Under the pieces are notes generated by a model. It ran no database searches. It was not told the origin of the DNA and worked only from the letters and a program-made list of their open reading frames with translations. From contig JADGNG010000042.1 of the NCBI GenBank assembly GCA_017883585.1, forward strand, positions 1 to 32,455: 32,455 nucleotides of DNA, written 5' to 3'. The translations under genes were made by a program, and so were the position numbers. This document shows positions 23,936-31,147 of the stretch, piece by piece. This DNA comes from Candidatus Bathyarchaeota archaeon. Its GTDB lineage: Archaea; Thermoproteota; Bathyarchaeia; TCS64. The first letter of the stretch is position 1; every line of letters begins with the position of its first letter.

Positions 23936-24722
23936 GAAGATCGTCGCCAGTTTCGTCGACGTCGGCGTCTCCTACGGTGGAGGCGTAGACGCGCTCAGCC
24001 ACGTCTCCCTCGATGTATACGAAGGGGACTTCCTCGGGGTCATCGGGCCGAACGGTGCCGGCAAGACGACGCTGCTCAACGTGCTACTAGGGCTGACACA
24101 ACCGAGCAGCGGCAAGGTGAGCCTCTTCGAGGCACCCATCACCCCAAAGGGACTGCGACGGGTCGGCTATGTCCCCCAGAAGACCGCCACCGCGGAGGCA
24201 AACTCCCCCTTCACTGTCTACGAGACCGTCCTCATGGGACGCGCTCCACGCGCCGGGCCCCTGCACAGGCTCGGGCACGAGGACCACGACAAGGCAGAGG
24301 AGACCCTCAGGCTCCTAGGGATACACGACCTGATGAAGCGGAAGATAGGCGAACTCTCGGGAGGACAGTCCCAGAGGGTCTTAATCGCGAAAGCCCTCGC
24401 GGGCGAGCCAGACCTTCTCGTCCTCGACGAGCCGACGAGCGGCGTCGACTCCCCCTCACGTATCGAGATATACAGGATACTCTCCGAGTTGAACAGGGAC
24501 AGGGGGATCACGATGATTCTCTCAACCCACGACATAGGCGTGGTGAAGAGACTCACAAACAGGGCCGCCTTCCTCCATGGCACCCTCCAATTCCAAGGCC
24601 CCACCTCCGAGCTAAACGACCAGGTCCTCTCTAAGATGTATGACTACCCGATCGAGGTGACTGAGGACTGCCAAGTATGCGACTACCCACTGGAGCATCT
24701 GACACACCATGACCACACTTAG
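23925..24722 (+). CDS. znuC: Zinc/manganese ABC transporter, ATPase
   Basis: This 265-residue ABC ATPase drives the importer. Motifs in order: Walker A GPNGAGKTT (41-49), Q-loop VGYVPQK (80-86), signature LSGGQSQRV (144-152), Walker B LLVLDEPTSGVD and switch histidine LSTHD. The start overlaps the binding-protein gene by 11 bases, and the end overlaps the permease gene by 14, so translation is coupled. The extreme C-terminus, DCQVCDYPLEHLTHHDHT, is rich in Cys and His and could bind metal. ZnuC of bacteria also has a His-rich tail thought to sense zinc; the cysteines here are an unusual addition. Confidence 0.93.
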   Translation: MSDKKIVASFVDVGVSYGGGVDALSHVSLDVYEGDFLGVIGPNGAGKTTLLNVLLGLTQPSSGKVSLFEAPITPKGLRRVGYVPQKTATAEANSPFTVYETVLMGRAPRAGPLHRLGHEDHDKAEETLRLLGIHDLMKRKIGELSGGQSQRVLIAKALAGEPDLLVLDEPTSGVDSPSRIEIYRILSELNRDRGITMILSTHDIGVVKRLTNRAAFLHGTLQFQGPTSELNDQVLSKMYDYPIEVTEDCQVCDYPLEHLTHHDHT

Positions 24723-25563
24723 TAGCCTCCTCAGCCTCCTCGCTGAGCCCTTCATCCAGAGGGCGTTTCTCGTAGGCATCATAATAGCCGTGGCGAGCAG
24801 CGTCCTCGGCGTCTTCATAGTTCTGAAGAAGATATCCCTCATCGGGGACGGCCTCGCCCACACGGCCTTCGGGGGTCTAGCCCTCGGCTACTACCTCGAC
24901 GTGGTGCCGCTCTGGGCGGCGGCTGTGGTCGTGGTCCTCGGCGCAATCGGAATAACGAAGACGACTCGGTCCAAGAGGATCTCGGGGGACGCCGCGGTGG
25001 CCGTCATACTCCAGCTGGGGCTCGCCTCCGGCATAGTGCTCCTCAGCCTCGCGCGGGGCTTCGGCGTCAACATAGACAGCCTACTCTTCGGCAGCATACT
25101 CCTAGTCGACTCCACCCAGATACTCATGGCTGTGGTCGTCCTCGCCCTCATCCTCGGGGTCGTCGTCGCTTTCTACAAGGAGATGCAGTACGCGACCTTC
25201 GACGAGGCGCAAGCACGCGCCGCGGGGATAAACACGAGCCTATTCGACTACCTCATCAGCGTCCTCGCGGGGATAGTCGTCATAGCCTCGATACCCATTG
25301 TGGGGGTGCTGCTAATCTCGGCTATGATAGTCCTCCCCGCACTGATGAGCCTACAAATCAGCGGTTCCTTCAGGCGCACCCTACTCCTCTCCCCAGTCTT
25401 CGGCACCATCAGCGTCGTAGCCGGCATGTTCCTCTCCATAGTCCTCGACACCGCCTCAGGTGCCACTATAGTCCTAACGGCGATTCTTGGGCTGATCCTT
25501 ATCCTCGGCTTCAAAAGGATAGGTTCAGCGACAAGGCAGCGAGCGCAGAGCCCGGGCATCTAA
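24709..25563 (+). CDS. znuB: Zinc/manganese ABC transporter, permease
   Basis: This 284-residue permease of the ABC-3 family has about eight to nine membrane helices. Family landmarks are PFIQRAFLVGIIIAVASSVLG at the start, LIGDGLAHTAFGGLALGYYL, the EAQARAAGINTSLFDYLI coupling-helix region that contacts the ATPase, and a final pair of helices. It forms a homodimeric channel taking metal from ZnuA with energy from ZnuC. It overlaps the ATPase gene by 14 bases and is the last gene of the metal operon. The next gene (25605) follows in the same direction after 41 bases and could be read through. Confidence 0.92.
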   Translation: MTTLSSLLSLLAEPFIQRAFLVGIIIAVASSVLGVFIVLKKISLIGDGLAHTAFGGLALGYYLDVVPLWAAAVVVVLGAIGITKTTRSKRISGDAAVAVILQLGLASGIVLLSLARGFGVNIDSLLFGSILLVDSTQILMAVVVLALILGVVVAFYKEMQYATFDEAQARAAGINTSLFDYLISVLAGIVVIASIPIVGVLLISAMIVLPALMSLQISGSFRRTLLLSPVFGTISVVAGMFLSIVLDTASGATIVLTAILGLILILGFKRIGSATRQRAQSPGI

Positions 25564-25604
25564 CGGGGCTAGAGCTTATCCGCAGCCACGCGGACACAAC
25601 AACC

Positions 25605-26837
25605 ATGGATAAGCTAGGCATCGCCTGCATAGGTACCGGCTTCATCGCCCGCTTCATGGCCCAGAGCATGACAGCCGTCAGAGATGCAGATATAACCGCC
25701 GTCTACAACCCCCACGAGAACGGCGCAAAGAAACTCGCAGCATACATCCAATCACTCGGCCTACCCAAACCCAAGACATACACCGACCTACACGCGGCCC
25801 TACAGGACAAGTCAGTCAATGCCGCTTGGATCATGAATCCCAACTACGTCCGCCTTGAAACCACAAGAACCATCGCCGAAGAAGCAACCCAGGGACGCGG
25901 CAACCTAACCTCAGTCGCCTGCGAGAAGCCCCTCGGCAGAACCGCAGACGAGGCAGAGGAGATGCTGAAAGCCATCCAACGCACCGGCTTACTACACGGT
26001 TACCTCGAGAACCAGGTCTACTCCCCAAGCATTGTGAGGGGACGAGACGCCGCCTGGAGATACGGGGCAAGAACCGCCGGAAGACCCTATCTGGCAAGAG
26101 CAGCCGAGGAGCATGGCGGTCCCCACATGGCCTGGTTCTGGGACCCAAGAAGAAGCGGCGGAGGAGTCCTACTCGACATGGCCTGCCACAGCATAGAGGC
26201 CTCAAGATACCTGCTAACCGACCCCGACAAGCCGAAGACGAGCCTCAAACCCAAGACCATCCAGTGCACCACATGCAGCCTCAAGTGGACCCGAGAACCC
26301 GCCCTCACCCAACTCAGGAAGCAGCACAACGTCGACTACGCCAAGACCCCCGCCGAGGACTACGCCGCCGTCAACATCGCCTACGAGGAAGACGACAAAC
26401 CCGTCCTCTCCGAGACACGTGTAAGCTGGTGCTACACCGGCCCCGGCCTCCGCCTAAGCATGGAGTTGCTAGGCCCCGAGTACTCTGTCACCATGAACAG
26501 CCTACAGCAGGAACTCAACGTCTTCCTCAGCAGGAACATCAAATCCGAGCAGTCCGAGGACTTCGTCGAGAAGCAGGCAGCCGAGCAGGGACTCATGCCC
26601 ATAGTCCCCGACGAGGCAGCCGCATACGGCTACGTCGGAGAGACCAGGCACATGGTCGACAGCTTCAGGGCAGGCGCAATGCCCACCGAGGACTGGACGG
26701 ACGGACTCTTAGTCACCCAGCTCATGATGCACGCCTATAAGTCCGCGGATGAGGGCAGAACCATCAAGTTCAACTCAGAATCCGTCCGAGGCTACACCCC
26801 AAAGGTCGCCACCGGCGAGTGGCGTCCCCAGGAATAA
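25605..26837 (+). CDS. Gfo/Idh/MocA-family oxidoreductase
   Basis: This 410-residue NAD(P)-dependent dehydrogenase has an N-terminal Rossmann fold with IGTGFIARFMAQSM, the family's ACEKP motif (EKP at 107-109) and the catalytic-region DMACHSIEAS (Asp191, His195). The C-terminal alpha/beta domain includes a small Cys pair (IQCTTC), which is unusual. Such enzymes oxidise or reduce sugars, inositols or amino sugars; the substrate is not readable. The nearby GH116 glycosidase and DapA-like aldolase hint at one carbohydrate pathway. The region is distinctly rich in C-ending codons. ATG 25605 is the only sensible start. Confidence 0.88.
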   Translation: MDKLGIACIGTGFIARFMAQSMTAVRDADITAVYNPHENGAKKLAAYIQSLGLPKPKTYTDLHAALQDKSVNAAWIMNPNYVRLETTRTIAEEATQGRGNLTSVACEKPLGRTADEAEEMLKAIQRTGLLHGYLENQVYSPSIVRGRDAAWRYGARTAGRPYLARAAEEHGGPHMAWFWDPRRSGGGVLLDMACHSIEASRYLLTDPDKPKTSLKPKTIQCTTCSLKWTREPALTQLRKQHNVDYAKTPAEDYAAVNIAYEEDDKPVLSETRVSWCYTGPGLRLSMELLGPEYSVTMNSLQQELNVFLSRNIKSEQSEDFVEKQAAEQGLMPIVPDEAAAYGYVGETRHMVDSFRAGAMPTEDWTDGLLVTQLMMHAYKSADEGRTIKFNSESVRGYTPKVATGEWRPQE

Positions 26838-27013
26838 TCCATCTCAACAATCGATTAACCCTATATATCCTCCAAGTGCCGGGTCTCCAATGCAGTCTTG
26901 GTCTCAGTGATCCACCTACACCAGCTATACCGTTAAAAAACTCGGGAAACGCAGGCACTGATCGGATGAGGATGAGACGAAGTCCGAGGAGGGGCACATC
27001 CTCCGAGCCAAGG

Positions 27014-27039
27014 TCTAGGACGCATGCGACGTCCTCTAG
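27014..27039. terminator. Hairpin overlapping the stop of the COG2403 gene
   Basis: CTAGGACG pairs with CGTCCTCTAG (one bulged C) around a short loop CATGCGA. It spans the stop codon of the minus-strand gene and could end its transcription. The ~200-base gap between 26838 and 27035 otherwise shows a TATA-like CTATATATCC near 26863 on the plus strand, but no convincing small gene. Confidence 0.4.
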
Positions 27040-28367
27040 CCGCCTATCCTGCTTATCACGGCCCTCTCCAGCTCCCAGCGTTGCCTCTCCCGAAGCTCGT
27101 ACTTCACCCGCATCGCTGGCTTGTTCAACTTCAGGTACCTCCTCAAGTCGGTTGGGGTACCGAGTAGGACGAGGTCGCAGGGCGTCGCATTGATGGCGTC
27201 TTCGAGCTCCTTCATCTGGTGGGGGCTATAGCCGACGGCGGGTAGGACCTTCTGGAGGTGGGGGTACTGCTCGTAGACGTGCTTGATGGTGCCCGTCGCG
27301 TATGGGCGGGGATCGACTATGGTCGCCTCCAATTCGCGGGCCTTGATAGTCGCCGCTCCGTAGCCCATGCCGCCGTGGGTGACCGTTGGTCCATCCTCCA
27401 CCACAAGCACACTCTTCCCGAGGAGCCGGGACTCGTCGTCAGCTGTTATCACCATGTCCGTCTCCACGATCTGCGCCCGGGGGTTAACCGACTGTATATT
27501 CTTTCTCACCTGCTCAACGCTCCCAGGCGGCGCTGTGTTCACTTTGCTTATGACGGCGATGTCCGCCATGCGGACGTTCACCTCACCCGGATAGTAGGTT
27601 AGCTCATTCCCCGCTCTATGGGGGTCGACGACGCAGATGCTAATCTTCGGCCAGTAGAATGGGTAGTCGTTGTTGCCCCCATCCCAGACGATTATATCTG
27701 CCTCCTCCTCGGCTCGCCTTACTATGTCAAGGTAGTCGACGCCCGCGTAGACTATGACACCGCGTTCGATGTGGGGCTCGTAGTCCTCCCTCTCCTCGAC
27801 GGTACAGTTCTGCTTATCCAAGTCCTCGAGGGTGGCGAACCTCTGCACCCGCTGCTTCACGAGGTCCCCGTAGGGCATCGGGTGGCGAATCACCACCACC
27901 TTCAGCCCCCTCCGCTTGAGGAGGTCGACGAGCCACCTGCTCGTCGGGCTCTTACCGCTCCCCGTCCTGCTGGCGCAAACGCTGATCACTGGCTTCTTCG
28001 ACCTGATCATCGTCTCCTTCGGGCCGAGGAGTGTGAAGCTCGCCCCAGATGCGAGGGCTCGGCTCCCCTCGTTCATCAGGTACTGGTGGCTCACGTCACT
28101 GTAGCTGAAGAAGACCTCCTCAACGTTCAGGTCTTGTATAAGCTGCTCGAGCTGGGACTCGGGGTGGATCGGTATCCCGTCTGGGTAACGCTTCCCCGCG
28201 AGCTCATGCGGGTAGGTGCGCTTCTCTATTCCAGCCGTCGTGTCTAGGTCCGATATCTGGGCGGCGGTGAAGGCCACGACCTCGTACTCCGGGTTGTCCC
28301 GGAAGAAGACGTTGAAGTTGTGGAAGTCGCGGCCCGCGGCGCCCATGATTAACGCTTTTTTGATCAT
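27036..28367 (-). CDS. COG2403 GTPase / cyclic 2,3-diphosphoglycerate synthetase-like protein
   Basis: This 443-residue protein resembles archaeal proteins annotated as cyclic 2,3-diphosphoglycerate synthetase (an intramolecular phosphoanhydride-forming, ATP-using enzyme making a thermoprotectant) or as COG2403 predicted GTPases. It opens with a Rossmann-like KKALIMGAAGRDFHNFNVFF, then a P-loop SRTGSGKSPTSRWLVDLLKR (near 133-152), VIRHPMPYGDL, and IIVWDGGNNDYPFYWP. Later HGGMGYGAATIKA and ATIVDPRP are typical. Presence of the fold does not prove cDPG synthesis. TATA-like TTTATATC lies about 25-30 bases before the ATG, with no ribosome site. Confidence 0.82.
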   Translation of the reverse strand: MIKKALIMGAAGRDFHNFNVFFRDNPEYEVVAFTAAQISDLDTTAGIEKRTYPHELAGKRYPDGIPIHPESQLEQLIQDLNVEEVFFSYSDVSHQYLMNEGSRALASGASFTLLGPKETMIRSKKPVISVCASRTGSGKSPTSRWLVDLLKRRGLKVVVIRHPMPYGDLVKQRVQRFATLEDLDKQNCTVEEREDYEPHIERGVIVYAGVDYLDIVRRAEEEADIIVWDGGNNDYPFYWPKISICVVDPHRAGNELTYYPGEVNVRMADIAVISKVNTAPPGSVEQVRKNIQSVNPRAQIVETDMVITADDESRLLGKSVLVVEDGPTVTHGGMGYGAATIKARELEATIVDPRPYATGTIKHVYEQYPHLQKVLPAVGYSPHQMKELEDAINATPCDLVLLGTPTDLRRYLKLNKPAMRVKYELRERQRWELERAVISRIGG

Positions 28368-28496
28368 AACATTTGATCGAAGGTTTGGGTGGGATATAAA
28401 CTGGTTCCACGTGGAGCAGAATCCGATGCGGATGCGTCAAATAGGTCAATTCTAAATTGAGGATAGTCTATACCCGATCTTCACGACCTCCCCACG

Positions 28497-28694
28497 ATGT
28501 AAGATAGGTCATCGGAACGGGCGCGCGCGGTCCTCGAATCCCACTACACGGACGGGGAGTGGGACATGCTCATCAGGGTCCAGGCAGCTGACCCGGCTGG
28601 GCTGATGGCTCTGCTCCAGAGGCTTAACGCCGTACCGGGGATAACTAACAACAGGACGATAATCAGCCTTGCGAACCCGATCAGGTCAGTGTGA
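28497..28694 (+). pseudogene. Truncated Lrp/AsnC ligand-binding (RAM) domain
   Basis: The frame reads ARAVLESHYTDGEWDMLIRV, then RLNAVPGITNNRTIISL, ending at TGA 28692-28694. This is the C-terminal two-thirds of an Lrp/AsnC effector-binding domain. A plausible promoter (TCTATACC at 28467) sits 23 bases before an ATG at 28497, but the next codon is TAA, and only eight codons separate it from the conserved part. About 20 expected residues are missing exactly where a GCGCGCGCG run stands. Either the TAA is a mutated AAA (lysine) plus a deletion, or the true start is lost. It overlaps the arsC 3' end by nine bases. Confidence 0.6.
28521..28529. repeat. GCGCGCGCG tract at the Lrp fragment breakpoint
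   Basis: Nine bases of alternating GC, immediately upstream of the first conserved residues of the truncated RAM domain. One base shorter than the three exact ten-base tracts. Confidence 0.6.
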
Positions 28695-29090
28695 AGGCGC
28701 GGATTCTAGTTCATTCAGAAGGGCCTTCACTCTTGTGAGGATGTCGTCCCTGATCACCCGGATCTGCTCTATGGGCTTGCCGTGTGGGTCCTCTATCTCC
28801 CACTCCCTCATCTCGCCTCCGGCGACTGGGCAGGTGTCGGGGCCGCATCCCATCGTTATTGCCAGATCAGCCCCCAACGCCATCTCGCCGGTGAGCTTCT
28901 TCGGCTTGTTGCCGCTTATGTCTATCTCGATCTCCTTCATAGCCTGAACAACGACGGGGTTCACCTGGGTGGAGGGTTGGCTTCCCGCGCTGATGGCGTG
29001 GTGACGGCCTCCGGAGAGGCTGTTGAATATGCCCTCTGCCATCTGGCTCCTCCCTGCGTTGTGGACGCAGATGAATAGGACGGTGACCAT
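28686..29090 (-). CDS. arsC: Arsenate reductase, low-molecular-weight phosphatase type
   Basis: This protein of about 134 residues reduces arsenate to arsenite, using the protein-tyrosine-phosphatase fold. The P-loop CVHNAGRS gives the CX5R motif (Cys8, Arg14, counted from the inner ATG). GADLAITMGCGPDTCPV and the acid loop EIEDPHGKPIEQIR complete the picture of the thioredoxin-linked family. The ORF track starts at 29099; the ATG at 29088-29090 gives the family-typical start VTVLFICVHNAGRSQ and lies about 25 bases from a TATA-like TTTATATT. It is divergent from a truncated ACR3 arsenite pump, so arsenite export by this locus is probably lost. Confidence 0.9.
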   Translation of the reverse strand: MVTVLFICVHNAGRSQMAEGIFNSLSGGRHHAISAGSQPSTQVNPVVVQAMKEIEIDISGNKPKKLTGEMALGADLAITMGCGPDTCPVAGGEMREWEIEDPHGKPIEQIRVIRDDILTRVKALLNELESAPSH

Positions 29091-29114
29091 CAATAACATA
29101 TATTTAAATTATTG
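29091..29114. promoter_or_regulatory. CAATAA...TTATTG inverted repeat between arsC and the acr3 remnant
   Basis: Six-base arms CAATAA (29091-29096) and TTATTG (29109-29114) flank an AT-rich 12-base core containing TATA-like sequence for both directions. This is the expected position for an ArsR/SmtB-type operator in a divergent ars locus. No ArsR gene is seen in the window. Confidence 0.4.
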
Positions 29115-29121
29115 AATATAA

Positions 29122-29274
29122 ATGGATCAGGGAACGGCGTGGAAAAACGTGACCGAGAGAAAGGCGAACCTTGGCTGGATCGAGAAGCTACTCGCCCTTT
29201 GGATAGGGCTATGCATAGTCATCGGCCTCGCCTTGGGGAAAATATCTCCCGGACCTGAGTAAGAACCTCGAGAT
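29122..29274 (+). pseudogene. N-terminal remnant of ACR3 arsenite efflux permease
   Basis: ATG 29122 opens a frame with LGWIEKLLALWIGLCIVIGL and ALGKISP, the N-terminal tail and first helix of ACR3 arsenite permeases. The frame stops at TAA 29260-29262; shifting one base near 29250 gives DLSKNLEM, matching the family loop, up to the GCGCGCGCGC tract at 29275, after which all similarity ends. About 50 of the usual ~350 residues remain. The other nine or so helices are missing, so the pump is dead. Position and direction relative to arsC are those of a normal divergent ars pair. Confidence 0.7.
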
Positions 29275-29284
29275 GCGCGCGCGC
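29275..29284. repeat. GCGCGCGCGC tract joining two gene fragments
   Basis: Ten alternating bases lying exactly between the end of the ACR3 remnant and the beginning of an unrelated C-terminal fragment. Identical to the tracts at 15895 and 29869. Confidence 0.7.
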
Positions 29285-29435
29285 CGCGGGCGTCGACGTG
29301 GAGGCACTGATCAAGGAGTGGGGCATCGAGGCGCCAAAAGGAAGGAGGACACTCGAAGGCGACGGACTGAAGGTAGCGCTCCGCTTGGCCGAGCTGCTCG
29401 CCGTAAAGATCGACGAGATACAAGAGGTGGTGTAG
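29283..29435 (+). pseudogene. C-terminal fragment of an unidentified protein
   Basis: Immediately after the GC tract an open frame without a start codon reads AAGVDVEALIKEWGIEAPKG, then GLKVALRLAELLAVKIDEIQ, ending at TAG 29433-29435. It is helical, with good codon use and ordinary composition, so it looks like the real C-terminus (about 50 residues) of a protein whose beginning is lost. I cannot name the family. It is in the same frame as the following OsmC gene, so a single TAG separates them. It could also be the N-terminal extension of that OsmC protein. Confidence 0.4.
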
Positions 29436-29858
29436 ACGGCAACCTACAAGACCACCGCGGAGTGGAGGGGCGGCCACAGCGGCGAGGTCGTGCTGAGCAA
29501 CGGTCCCGTTCTACCATTCTCTGCACCGGCTGATATAAAGGGCGAAAAAGGCATGCTCACACCCGAGGACGCGTTCGTCGCCGCCCTCAACACTTGCTAC
29601 GCACTCATGTTCATCTGGAGCATCGAACGCCTCAAGATCGACCTCGTCAGCTACACATGCGAGGCGGAAGGGCACGTCGAGGAGTTCCTCGACAGAACCT
29701 CAACTTTCGACAAGATGACGCTGAAGCCGAGGATAGTGGCGCGGGGCTGCACCGAGGATAGGATCAGGCGCGCCCTCGAGCTCGCGGAGAAATACAGCCT
29801 CATCTGGCAGTCGATCAAGGCCGAGGTAAACCTCGAGCCGTTGATAAGAATCATCTAG
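29430..29858 (+). CDS. OsmC-like protein with a damaged start
   Basis: The frame gives TATYKTTAEWRGGHSGEVVL, LTPEDAFVAALNTCYALMFI and VSYTCEAEGHVEE, the three landmarks of the OsmC/Ohr-like fold. The two cysteines typical of organic-peroxide-reducing members are present (NTCYAL, YTCEAEG). The first strand lies before any usable start codon: the nearest upstream choice is GTG at 29430, whose next codon is TAG (29433-29435). If that TAG were AAG, the protein would read M-K-T-A-T-Y, a normal OsmC start. The ORF-track start at 29490 would remove strand one. So either a second-codon stop has inactivated the gene, or a shortened protein is made. Confidence 0.65.
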
Positions 29859-29868
29859 GAGACACACT

Positions 29869-29878
29869 GCGCGCGCGC
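29869..29878. repeat. GCGCGCGCGC tract downstream of the OsmC gene
   Basis: Third exact ten-base alternating GC tract, eleven bases past the OsmC stop. It is followed by a degenerate repetitive stretch and then the end-joining genes. Confidence 0.7.
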
Positions 29879-29975
29879 TGACCTACCTGGCTGACAGCCT
29901 GACCCGCCTGCTCAGGCTGCCTACCTGCCCGCTCAGGTCACCTGCTCAGCGGATTCGCTACCCGCTCACGCGGTG
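29879..29975 (+). repeat. Degenerate CTG/CTCAGG-rich repeats
   Basis: About 95 bases built of related short words: CTGACCTACCTGGCTGACAG, CCTGCTCAGGCTG, CCCGCTCAGGTC, CCTGCTCAGCGG and CCCGCTCACGCGG. The CNGCTCA core recurs four times at irregular 15-25-base spacing. One forward frame is open (LTYLADSLTRLLRLP) but has no start, so it could be a decayed coding end. The base composition is C-rich and unlike neighbouring intergenic DNA. Function unknown. Confidence 0.4.
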
Positions 29976-30022
29976 CGCACGCACATCTCAATTTATCAAC
30001 CCGAGTATCGACCTACAAACCG

Positions 30023-30877
30023 ATGGAGAAACTCACGAAGGTCCAATTTTCGAACCTGGAGAAGGTCCTCTACCCGGCCACGGGGGTGAGGAAGCTCGAC
30101 GTCGTGAAGTACTACATCAAGATAGCCCCCCGCATGCTACCATTCCTAGAGGGGAGGGCGCTCGTCGTCACACGGTACCCAGACGGGGTAGAGGCGGAGG
30201 GCTTCTACGGCAAAGACGCCCCCCAGGGGACACCAGACTGGGTGAGGCTCCACCACACCTACTCCGAGGCCGCGGGGAGGGAACTCGACTACATCGTCTG
30301 CGACAACCTCGACACACTTATCTGGCTCGCCAACCTCGCCGCCCTCGAGCTACACATACCCCTAACGAGGATCGACAAACCCGATAAGCCGGACATCATC
30401 CTCTTCGACCTGGACCCACAGCCCCCCTCGGGGATGGCAGAGGCGGGGAGTGTAGCCAGATTGATCAGGGAGAAACTCAAAGCCAGAGGTCTCACGGCCT
30501 GGGTGAAGACTTCGGGTAAGAGGGGGCTGCATGTGGTAGCACCGACGGAGCGGAGGGAAACTTTCGACGAGACCCGGGCATTCGCGCATAGAGTCGGCAT
30601 CGAGCTCGCTAAGGAGACGGGCATCGTCTCCTCCGAGAAGGCGCAGAAGAGGCCGGGCACCGTCTACATCGACTACCCCCAGAACGGCCACGGACGCACG
30701 ATGGCCTGCCCGTACAGCCTCAGGGCGACGCCGACCGCGACGGTCTCAACACCAATAACTTGGGAGGAACTAGACGGACTCGACCCGGGTAAACTCACAA
30801 TAGACAATGTCCCCGGGAAGGCGGATGCATGGAAAGAGTTCTGTAAACCCAGTAAGCGCATTAAGGCGAAGACCTAG
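30023..30877 (+). CDS. LigD-type NHEJ polymerase/primase (PolDom)
   Basis: This 284-residue archaeo-eukaryotic-primase-superfamily polymerase, as in the LigD polymerase domain, fills or extends broken DNA ends and prefers ribonucleotides. Catalytic carboxylates: Asp129 and Asp131 in ILFDLDPQ and a third at Asp217 (TVYIDYPQN). KTSGKRGLHVV with His170 is the nucleotide-binding segment, and the N-terminal LTKVQFSNLEKVLYP matches the family's usual opening. Unlike bacterial LigD it is a stand-alone protein. TATA-like CAATTTATC lies about 30 bases before the ATG, giving a likely leaderless mRNA. It is followed by Ku and a ligase on the same strand. Confidence 0.92.
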   Translation: MEKLTKVQFSNLEKVLYPATGVRKLDVVKYYIKIAPRMLPFLEGRALVVTRYPDGVEAEGFYGKDAPQGTPDWVRLHHTYSEAAGRELDYIVCDNLDTLIWLANLAALELHIPLTRIDKPDKPDIILFDLDPQPPSGMAEAGSVARLIREKLKARGLTAWVKTSGKRGLHVVAPTERRETFDETRAFAHRVGIELAKETGIVSSEKAQKRPGTVYIDYPQNGHGRTMACPYSLRATPTATVSTPITWEELDGLDPGKLTIDNVPGKADAWKEFCKPSKRIKAKT

Positions 30878-31069
30878 CCCAGGGACCCTTAGGATCCTCT
30901 GGAAGGCTGTCTTGTTATAGCTGAGGCCCTGCATTACACCGAAGTAGTCCCCGGACACCAGCTTTAGGCCGCTGACGCAGGCCTTCTTCATCTCGGCTTC
31001 CTCAAACTTCCCCTCATCTTCCAGATGGGCTTTGGAACTGCGATAATTATTCACTTGATTTTCTCCCAT
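30770..31069 (-). CDS. Possible small protein opposite the PolDom-Ku gap
   Basis: The reverse strand between PolDom and Ku holds an open frame whose upstream half (30878-31069) has codon use and composition like real genes: KAHLEDEGKFEEAEMKKACV, then SGLKLVSGDYFGVMQGLSY. Its last ~35 codons overlap the PolDom 3' end. Starts are ATG 31069 or GTG 31054; the GTG has GGGAG about ten bases upstream. No family recognised. It may be a genuine small gene antisense to the operon, which would explain the 270-base gap between PolDom and Ku, or a chance ORF. Confidence 0.35.
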   Translation of the reverse strand: MGENQVNNYRSSKAHLEDEGKFEEAEMKKACVSGLKLVSGDYFGVMQGLSYNKTAFQRILRVPGLGLRLNALTGFTELFPCIRLPGDIVYCEFTRVESV

Positions 31070-31147
31070 GCGGGTTCGGGGGAGTCTCCAACAATATTCT
31101 GAAAGGGTTAAGACCACGAGTTCCAAGATTAAGACAGGGATTTAGGC

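Noticed and set aside
26940-27010. C/D-box guide RNA suggested by GGATGAGGATGAGA near 26965
   Set aside because: No proper C box (RTGATGA) and no paired D box (CTGA) at the right spacing.
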